Below are positions 58,392 to 64,000 of a stretch of DNA of 64,000 nucleotides, piece by piece (within the stretch, counting starts at the first letter, position 1; every line of letters starts with the position of its first letter). The DNA comes from an uncultured Lachnospiraceae bacterium. GTDB taxonomy: Bacteria > Bacillota > Clostridia > Lachnospirales > Lachnospiraceae. The stretch lies in assembly GCA_910586615.1 (NCBI GenBank), contig CAJUJP010000002.1:149869-213868 (forward strand), given 5' to 3'. The position numbers and the translations under genes were made by a program. The notes beneath the pieces are model-generated. The model did not search any database. It was given only the letters and a program-made list of their open reading frames with translations, and was not told where the DNA came from.

Positions 58392-58423
58392 ACGGAAGAA
58401 AAGGAACATAAAGGGGGAACATA

Positions 58424-60166
58424 ATGAATAGAAGTGCGATACTGCATATTCCGATGTCGGAGTATGCTTACGGGATAGATGAGGAGCATGTGGCATTCAG
58501 ACTCAGATGCGCGAGAGGAGATCTGTATCAGTGCATTCTGCATTATGGAGACAGGGCGTGCAGGCAGACACCGGTCATTTTTACGGCAAAAGAAATGAAA
58601 GTGAAGGCCTCCGATGAGTATTTCGATTACTATGAAGTCGTACTGGAACATCCGTATCAAAGAATTAACTACTACTTCGAACTGTTCTCGGAGACGGAGC
58701 ACGTGCTGTATTACGGAGACTGCTTTGCACAGGAATGCGTGGATGACAGATCGGAATACTACCAGTTCCCGTATAATCACAGGGCCGATCTTGTCACGCC
58801 GCCGGTATGGGCGAAGGATGCCGTGATCTACAATATTTTTCCGGACAGCTTCGCAACCGGCAGGGCATATCTTTCGGGAGAACCTGTGGAGAAAGAGATC
58901 GGCGGTGAGAAGGTCCGGGGGAAGCTTGGCGGTACGATCAGGGGCATTACGGAGAATGTCGGATATCTGAAAGAACTCGGTTTTAACGCTGTCTATATCA
59001 ATCCGGTTTTTGCGGCAGGGGAGTATCATAAATATGATCTGCTGGATTACTATCATATAGATCCGTGCTTCGGAACCAATGAAGAGTTTAAGGAACTTGT
59101 AGAACGCTATCATGAAAATGGAATGAAAGTGATCGTAGACGGTGTCTTCAATCATTGCGGCTGGCGTTTTTTTGCCTTTAACGACGTGGTGGAAAAAGGG
59201 GAAGATTCGCGTTACAAAGACTGGTTTTACCGCCTGACATTTCCGGTGGTAAGACCTGATAACGGCGAAATTTATCCGGCGTATGAATGCTTCGGATATG
59301 AACGCATGATGCCGAAGCTTAACACGCAGAATCCGGAGGTGGAAGCGTATCTGTGCGACGTGTGCAGGTACTGGCTGCGGGAATACGGCATAGACGGCTG
59401 GCGCCTGGATGTGGCGAGTGAGGTGAACGATGCATTCTGGGAAAGCTTCTGCCGGGCGGCGAAGGAGGTTAATCCGGATGCAATCCTGATCGGGGAAGTG
59501 TGGGAGACGGCACGTCACTGGCTGGACGGCAGGAAGTTTGACTCTGCCATGAACTATGACTTCAGGAAACACTGCAGACGCTTCTTTGCCGAGCGGAGTA
59601 TAGATGCCTATGAATTTGACGGCAGGGTGACCCATATGCGGATGCGCTACCGGGAGCAGACCGTTTACGCACAGCTGAATCTGCTGGACAGCCATGACGT
59701 GAGCCGCTTCCTGTCTCTGTGTGAAGGGGATGAGAGAAGGTATAAACTGGCGGTGTTGTTCCAGATGACATTTCCGGGGATACCGTCTGTTTTCTACGGG
59801 GATGAAAAAGGCATAAACGGCACTTTAGAGGAAGAATACCGGGCGCCTATGCAGTGGGACAAGGAGGAAGATGATCTTTTTACATTCTATAAGAAGGCGA
59901 TCCGGCTTCGACGGGATCATGCGACGCTCCGACAGGGAGCATACCGTACACTGTGGGCCGGTCAGGGAAGCGGGTTGTACATATATGCAAGGGAAAAGGA
60001 TTCTGATATAATAGTGATCGCAATGAATGTGAGCGACGAGCCGTGCAGCTATCCAATGATGGAGGCAGGTCAGGCCTTCCGGCGAGAAAATATTCTCTGG
60101 CAGTATGGAATGGAGGAGCAGAGGCTTGCACCCATGGGCTGGATGGTGGCGCAGATCACAGGATAG
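58424..60166 (+). CDS. Cytoplasmic GH13 alpha-amylase-family enzyme (neopullulanase/cyclomaltodextrinase type)
   Basis: Protein of 580 residues, no signal peptide. An N-terminal beta domain (about 1-120, CBM34-like) precedes the barrel: AVIYNIFPDSFATG, GFNAVYINPVF, VIVDGVFNHCG, DGWRLDVASEVND with nucleophile Asp329, LIGEVWE with Glu358, and NLLDSHDVSR with Asp425. The N-terminal domain and lack of export point to intracellular breakdown of cyclodextrins or malto-oligosaccharides rather than extracellular amylase. It lies 32 bp after the permeases in the same operon. Confidence 0.9.
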   Translation: MNRSAILHIPMSEYAYGIDEEHVAFRLRCARGDLYQCILHYGDRACRQTPVIFTAKEMKVKASDEYFDYYEVVLEHPYQRINYYFELFSETEHVLYYGDCFAQECVDDRSEYYQFPYNHRADLVTPPVWAKDAVIYNIFPDSFATGRAYLSGEPVEKEIGGEKVRGKLGGTIRGITENVGYLKELGFNAVYINPVFAAGEYHKYDLLDYYHIDPCFGTNEEFKELVERYHENGMKVIVDGVFNHCGWRFFAFNDVVEKGEDSRYKDWFYRLTFPVVRPDNGEIYPAYECFGYERMMPKLNTQNPEVEAYLCDVCRYWLREYGIDGWRLDVASEVNDAFWESFCRAAKEVNPDAILIGEVWETARHWLDGRKFDSAMNYDFRKHCRRFFAERSIDAYEFDGRVTHMRMRYREQTVYAQLNLLDSHDVSRFLSLCEGDERRYKLAVLFQMTFPGIPSVFYGDEKGINGTLEEEYRAPMQWDKEEDDLFTFYKKAIRLRRDHATLRQGAYRTLWAGQGSGLYIYAREKDSDIIVIAMNVSDEPCSYPMMEAGQAFRRENILWQYGMEEQRLAPMGWMVAQITG

Positions 60167-60223
60167 AATCTGTTTGTTTCAGGCGTCTATGACATAAATG
60201 TGAAAGGGAAAGGCAGAAAGCAG

Positions 60224-61237
60224 ATGGCAGCTACAATCAAAGATGTCGCAAGGCTGGCGGAGACTTCCACGGCGACGGTGTCAAAGGTGATGAACGGTTC
60301 CTATTCCATTTCGCAAGGGACTGTTGACCGGGTTCACAGGGCGATGGAGGAACTGAATTATCATCCGAATGCGAGGGCAAGGAATTTTGCCAGACAGAGC
60401 ACGAGACAGGTTTGGTTTCTCACGACATTGGGGGAGAACGCGGGATTTTCCAATCCGCATATGTTTGAAATTATGTCGGGGCTGGAGAACGCACTGGGAA
60501 AGAAAGGATATCTGCTGGGCGTGAAGAATATTTCGCCCGGGGAAGCGACGGAGTTTGTCAAGAGTGTGTTTGACAGTAAATCGGCGGACGGAGTCGTGAT
60601 TCATGCTTCGGTGATATCACGGGAACTGGACGAACTGATCAAGTATAAAGAGATTCCGCATATCGTGCTGGGGATGCCGGACTTTGAAAGCCACTTCTGC
60701 TGGCTGGATATAGACAATAAGCTGGCGGGAGAGATGGCGGCAAACTATCTGCTGCAATGCGGTTATCAGTCCCTTGCTTTTATCGGCGGGACAGACAAGG
60801 ATAAAATATCTGCGCACCGTCTGACAGGGGTACTGTCGGTACTCAAGGAATATGACGTGATTGTACCCAGGCACCATCTGCAATACGGAGAATCCGACTG
60901 TGACAGCGGATTCCGGATGACAGAACAGCTTCTGGAAAATTCCAATCTGCCCGACGCGATTATCTGTGCCAACAATTATATTGCTTACGGCTGTGTGAAT
61001 GCCTTGAAAGAAAATGTGATCAGGATTCCGGAAGATATGGGGGTTCTCACCTTTGACGACTACCCTTTTTCCCGGATACTGGAACCGAAACTGACTGTAG
61101 TGAATATCGATGTGTATGATATGGGAATACAGGCGGGGAAGCTGATTCTAAATAAAATGAAAAAGCCGAACCTGCAGATACAATTCTATTGTACACTGCC
61201 GTCCATTACAGAGCGCGGCTCGACGAAGACGAAATAA
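60224..61237 (+). CDS. LacI-family regulator of the starch locus
   Basis: Protein of 337 residues. The helix-turn-helix is ATIKDVARLAETSTATVSKV, then the hinge NYHPNARARNFAR. The sugar-binding domain follows (ADGVVIHASVI, HIVLGMPDF, AANYLLQCGYQSLAFIGG, DAIICANNYIAYG, GVLTFDDYPFS). It is the last gene of the locus and likely represses or activates the CBM26/ABC/GH13 genes in response to malto-oligosaccharides, perhaps via the operator-like site at 54013-54026. The start is taken at 60224; an in-frame GTG at 60200 is possible. Confidence 0.87.
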   Translation: MAATIKDVARLAETSTATVSKVMNGSYSISQGTVDRVHRAMEELNYHPNARARNFARQSTRQVWFLTTLGENAGFSNPHMFEIMSGLENALGKKGYLLGVKNISPGEATEFVKSVFDSKSADGVVIHASVISRELDELIKYKEIPHIVLGMPDFESHFCWLDIDNKLAGEMAANYLLQCGYQSLAFIGGTDKDKISAHRLTGVLSVLKEYDVIVPRHHLQYGESDCDSGFRMTEQLLENSNLPDAIICANNYIAYGCVNALKENVIRIPEDMGVLTFDDYPFSRILEPKLTVVNIDVYDMGIQAGKLILNKMKKPNLQIQFYCTLPSITERGSTKTK

Positions 61238-61570
61238 GGGTGCCGCAGTCTGCAAAGTATAGTGCTCGCGGCTCTGATTTACTCTCTATTGATGCTTCTT
61301 TTGCCGGAATATGCTTTTCTTTTCTCCATTCTCTTTTTATGGTGGAAAAAGCTTTTTGAAAGTGATATAATTCAGAAAAATCTGAATTTATCAGATTACG
61401 GAAAATGTAAGTATGCTTTTTTAATATAACAGATCAAGAATATATTTTGAATCATAGACAAAATATGCGTCATGTTTCTTTTGAAAATAGCAGGCATTTT
61501 TCAAAAAATATACAAATACGATTTTGGAGCTTTTGAAAGGTAAAGTTTTTCTCATTAAAAGGAGTATCAG
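61238..61570. other. AT-rich intergenic region
   Basis: No gene, repeat or recognisable RNA is seen. A small perfect hairpin ATTCAGA/TCTGAAT lies near 61370. The promoter of the downstream gene must lie here, but several AT-rich candidates prevent a choice. Confidence 0.4.
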
Positions 61571-63172
61571 ATGAATACAGCACCGGTTTTAAAAAATAAA
61601 CTGTTCCTCTATCTGACGGAGTTCTTCGCGGGTATGTCGGTGATGGCAGTGGAACTGGGCGCCAGCAGGCTGTTGGCGCCTTATTTCAGTTCTTCCCAGA
61701 TCGTGTGGACGATTATCATAGGAACGATCATGATCGCCATGGCGCTGGGGAATATATACGGCGGCCGCAGTGCGGACAAGAACCCCAATCCGGACAGGCT
61801 CTACGGCAGGATTCTGATCGCCGCAATCTGGATTGCTGCAATTCCGGTGGCGGGCAAATATGTGATTCTGGGAATCTCCGCGCTGCTGATTTTTGCGGTC
61901 AATACGAACTTCCTGATCTGGGCGGCATTTGCGGCGTGTATGGTGATCTTCGTGTTTCCGCTGTTCCTGCTGGGGACGGTGACGCCCTCTCTGGCGAAAT
62001 ATTCGGTGGAGAGTCTGGAAGACAGCGGCAAGGTTGTAGGAACGCTGGGCGCTTTTAACACCATCGGTAGTATTATTGGAACCTTTGTACCCACCTTCAT
62101 CTCCATTCCGGCGGTGGGAACTTCCGTTACATTTCTGATTTTTGCGGGTATCCTGCTGGCGCTTGCCCTGACCTATTTTATCAGCGGTAAAAGAGGTGCG
62201 GTAAAGAGTGCGGTCTCGGCAGGCATATTTCTGCTGTGCTGTATCCTGGGGCATTCGAACAGCTTTGCTTTCTGGGAGAGCGGCCTGACATTCGAAGGAG
62301 AGTCTGTCTACAATTATCTGCAAGTGAAAGAAACCGACAGAAGTGTCATATTATCCACAAATGTCCTGTTCGGAGTACAGTCTATTCTGATGAAACAGGA
62401 AGGTCTGACAGGGATGTATTATGATTACGCCATGGCGGCGCCGTTAATGACCGGACAGGATGAGCCCGGCGACTGCAATGTGCTGATCCTTGGTATGGGG
62501 ACGGGGACTTATGCCCATCAGTGCCGCAATTATTATGGTGATATGGAAATCGAAGGTGTGGAGATCGACGAGAAGATCACGGATCTGGCGCGGGAGTATT
62601 TTGAACTGCCCGAAGATGTGAAGGTGACGACTTATGACGGCAGGGCGTATCTGAATGCCATCGACGGGAAATATGATGTGATCATGGTGGACGCCTATCA
62701 GGATATCACCATTCCGTTCCAGATGTCTTCCGTGGAATTTTTTACACTGGTAAAGGATCACCTGACAGAGGACGGGGTGATGGTGGTCAATATGAATATG
62801 CGGGGCAGCGGCGCGGGCAGCATCAACGAACATCTTGCAGATACCATCGGCAGTGTGTTCGGAGAAGTTTACACCGTGGATGTGAAGGGCTCCACCAACA
62901 GGGAACTGTTTGCCTCCGACAATCCGCGTATGCTCGATCATCTGGCGGTTCACAGGGAGCAGCTTACAGATGAGAATCTGTCCGCAATGATGGCGGTGGT
63001 GGCGGAGAATCTGACGGCCTATGAGGCGGGAAATTATATCATGACTGATGACAAAGCGCCGGTGGAACTTTTGGGTATGCAGGTGATCGATGAACTGATT
63101 AGGGACGAGGTGTCATATTATAAGGCGATCTATGAGGAACAGGGTGTCCGGGGCGTGATTGATGCGCTGTAA
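61571..63172 (+). CDS. Membrane protein fused to a spermidine-synthase-like domain
   Basis: Protein of 533 residues. The N-terminal half (about 1-225) has six to seven hydrophobic helices, beginning EFFAGMSVMAVELGASRLLA. The C-terminal half is a Rossmann methyltransferase-like spermidine synthase domain (VLILGMGTGTYAHQC, IEGVEIDEKITDLAREYF, VTTYDGRAYLNAIDGKYDVI, MVDAYQD). The canonical catalytic region reads DAYQD where polyamine synthases have DxxD-type acidic residues, so polyamine transfer is possible but unproven. Fusions of this kind are widespread and of unknown function. The start follows AAAAGGAG. It stands alone. Confidence 0.82.
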   Translation: MNTAPVLKNKLFLYLTEFFAGMSVMAVELGASRLLAPYFSSSQIVWTIIIGTIMIAMALGNIYGGRSADKNPNPDRLYGRILIAAIWIAAIPVAGKYVILGISALLIFAVNTNFLIWAAFAACMVIFVFPLFLLGTVTPSLAKYSVESLEDSGKVVGTLGAFNTIGSIIGTFVPTFISIPAVGTSVTFLIFAGILLALALTYFISGKRGAVKSAVSAGIFLLCCILGHSNSFAFWESGLTFEGESVYNYLQVKETDRSVILSTNVLFGVQSILMKQEGLTGMYYDYAMAAPLMTGQDEPGDCNVLILGMGTGTYAHQCRNYYGDMEIEGVEIDEKITDLAREYFELPEDVKVTTYDGRAYLNAIDGKYDVIMVDAYQDITIPFQMSSVEFFTLVKDHLTEDGVMVVNMNMRGSGAGSINEHLADTIGSVFGEVYTVDVKGSTNRELFASDNPRMLDHLAVHREQLTDENLSAMMAVVAENLTAYEAGNYIMTDDKAPVELLGMQVIDELIRDEVSYYKAIYEEQGVRGVIDAL

Positions 63173-63188
63173 GCAAATTTCTCCTGTA

Positions 63189-63217
63189 TTGTTTTTTCTG
63201 GATAAACGGAATATAAT
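63189..63217 (+). promoter_or_regulatory. Promoter of the toxin-antitoxin pair
   Basis: TTGTTT (63189-63194), a 17-bp spacer and TATAAT (63212-63217). Confidence 0.7.
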
Positions 63218-63243
63218 ATATTACAAACACATACAAAACACAT

Positions 63244-63259
63244 TACAAATATATTTGTA
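63244..63259. promoter_or_regulatory. Perfect 16-bp palindrome, probable antitoxin operator
   Basis: TACAAATATATTTGTA lies between the -10 box and the antitoxin RBS. Upstream, the related CACATACAAA and CACATTACAAA repeat the half site. RelB-type antitoxins autoregulate through such palindromes. Confidence 0.6.
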
Positions 63260-63296
63260 GATTTTTCACATACAATATATGCAAGGAGGAGTTGTG

Positions 63297-63602
63297 ATGT
63301 CAGAACAGGTTTTGATTCAATTCAGAGCGGATAAGGCATTGAAGCAGGAAGTGGCTGAGATCTATGAGAGACTTGGCATGGATCTGCCAACCGCATTTCG
63401 TATGTTTATGGCAAAGAGTAAAATGGTGAAAGGGCTGCCCTTTGAAGCAACGCTGCCTGAGCAGACGATAACAATGGCAGAGGCAAAGAGCGCTTTTTAT
63501 GAACTGCGCAGACAGGCAGGTGATGTGCCGGAGATGTCGTTAGATGAGATTAATGCTGAGGTTTTTGCAGTCAGAAATGAAAAAAAGGGTAAACTATTAT
63601 GA
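63297..63602 (+). CDS. RelB/DinJ-type antitoxin
   Basis: Protein of 101 residues. The N-terminus is a ribbon-helix-helix (VLIQFRADKALKQEVAEIYE, RLGMDLPTAFRMFMAKSKMV) with the RelB/DinJ pattern. The flexible C-terminus (LPEQTITMAEAKSAFYELRR onward) would wrap the toxin. Start 63297 has AAGGAGGAG. It overlaps the toxin gene by 4 bp (ATGA), the usual coupled order of antitoxin then toxin. Confidence 0.85.
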   Translation: MSEQVLIQFRADKALKQEVAEIYERLGMDLPTAFRMFMAKSKMVKGLPFEATLPEQTITMAEAKSAFYELRRQAGDVPEMSLDEINAEVFAVRNEKKGKLL

Positions 63603-63997
63603 GATATTATGCGGTAATTGATACGAATGTGATCATAGCGGCACTGCTTTCTAAAAATGTAGATGCGGCCACGGTCAAAGTGCTCGATGCTGTTTTTGAC
63701 GGGAGAATCATTCCGCTGTATCATCGGGATATTCTGGCTGAATATGATGAGGTGCTTCACAGAAAGAAGTTTCGTTTGAAGGAGGAAACAATATGGATCG
63801 TACTTGAGGCAGTACGGCAGCATGGAGTGGAGGTGTTTCCGAGGCCTACTGGAGAAGTTCTGATCGATCAGGATGATCTTGTTTTTTATGAGGTGGTTAT
63901 GGAGAAACGGAAAGACAATGCTTATCTTGTTACCGGCAATCAGAAAGAGGCTGTAAAAAATCTTGTGTCTACAGGTAAAAAATCTTTGTTGATATGA
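63599..63997 (+). CDS. PIN-domain toxin
   Basis: Protein of 132 residues. YYAVIDTNVIIAALLS at the start supplies the first acidic residue (Asp8). ILAEYDEVLHR carries the second acidic cluster and DQDDLVFYEVVMEKRKDNAYLVTGN the third and fourth. These residues bind magnesium in PIN RNases, which cut RNA such as tRNA or mRNA. It matches the putative PIN toxin family of about 130 residues rather than VapC. It is translationally coupled to a RelB-type antitoxin; the gene ends three bases before the window edge. Confidence 0.85.
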   Translation: MRYYAVIDTNVIIAALLSKNVDAATVKVLDAVFDGRIIPLYHRDILAEYDEVLHRKKFRLKEETIWIVLEAVRQHGVEVFPRPTGEVLIDQDDLVFYEVVMEKRKDNAYLVTGNQKEAVKNLVSTGKKSLLI

Positions 63998-64000
63998 GTC

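Overview
The window reads as chromosome of an anaerobic, spore-forming, flagellated Firmicute, most likely of the class Clostridia (Lachnospiraceae-like). This rests on clostridial sporulation genes (spoIID, a spoIIQ-like gene, a sipL-like gene with a sigma-E-type promoter), a flagellin with a sigma-28-type promoter, a T-box leader on ileS, class 1B dihydroorotate dehydrogenase (pyrK/pyrD), AGGAGG-type ribosome binding sites and moderate GC. No rRNA or tRNA gene and no CRISPR array was seen.

Layout. 1-3.2 kb: end of a membrane protein, a truncated ABC permease stub with its orphan ATPase, a thioesterase, a membrane-tethered MerR regulator and a small PH/GRAM-like protein. 3.2-7.1 kb: a T-box-controlled, eukaryotic-type ileS bracketed by two inverted copies of a 140-bp MITE-like element. 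7.2-9.8 kb: glycogen/maltodextrin phosphorylase. 9.9-20.5 kb: carbohydrate locus with a GntR/LacI chimeric regulator, divergent from an ABC importer (two permeases, one lipoprotein) and two glycoside hydrolase family 2 enzymes. 20.5-24.9 kb: an AT-rich island of decayed conjugative-element parts (two relaxase tails, recombinase fragment, TnpW-like ORF) carrying a CPBP-like membrane protein, an XRE regulator and a GNAT acetyltransferase. 25.3-27.7 kb: Erm-like rRNA methyltransferase and HflX. 27.9-33.0 kb: a J-like/TPR protein overlapping an HscC-type Hsp70. 33.1-35.4 kb: aconitase-family hydratase. 35.8-39.2 kb: EF-hand-like protein with a sigma-28-type promoter, then spoIID and spoIIQ. 39.2-44.9 kb: 65-bp minisatellite, amidohydrolase, GH9-like lipoprotein without catalytic residues, PBECR-like nuclease, plsC and a PrcB-like lipoprotein. 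45.1-50.1 kb: pyrC, flagellin, pyrK, pyrD. 50.3-53.6 kb: ECF sigma/anti-sigma pair and sipL. 54.1-61.2 kb: starch/maltodextrin locus (surface-anchored triple CBM26 protein, ABC importer, cytoplasmic GH13 enzyme, LacI regulator). 61.6-64 kb: membrane/spermidine-synthase fusion and a RelB-PIN toxin-antitoxin pair.

How it fits together. Two importer-plus-glycosidase loci, one for an unidentified beta-linked or glucuronide-type glycan (GH2) and one for starch oligosaccharides (CBM26/GH13), appear to feed cytoplasmic degradation; the phosphorylase would continue alpha-glucan breakdown. Both loci carry their own regulator. Motility (flagellin and possibly the EF-hand protein) seems to share sigma-28 control. 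Accessory DNA consists of MITE-like repeats, GCGAAGC mini-hairpin repeats placed behind terminators, and the decayed conjugative island.

I saw no complete new defence system. The features I find least explained are the MITE-bracketed ileS unit, the HPD-less J-like/TPR plus HscC module, the GCGAAGC repeat family, the two relaxase-tail cassettes, and the orphan PBECR-like gene. All family names come from reading the translations by eye; no database search was run.
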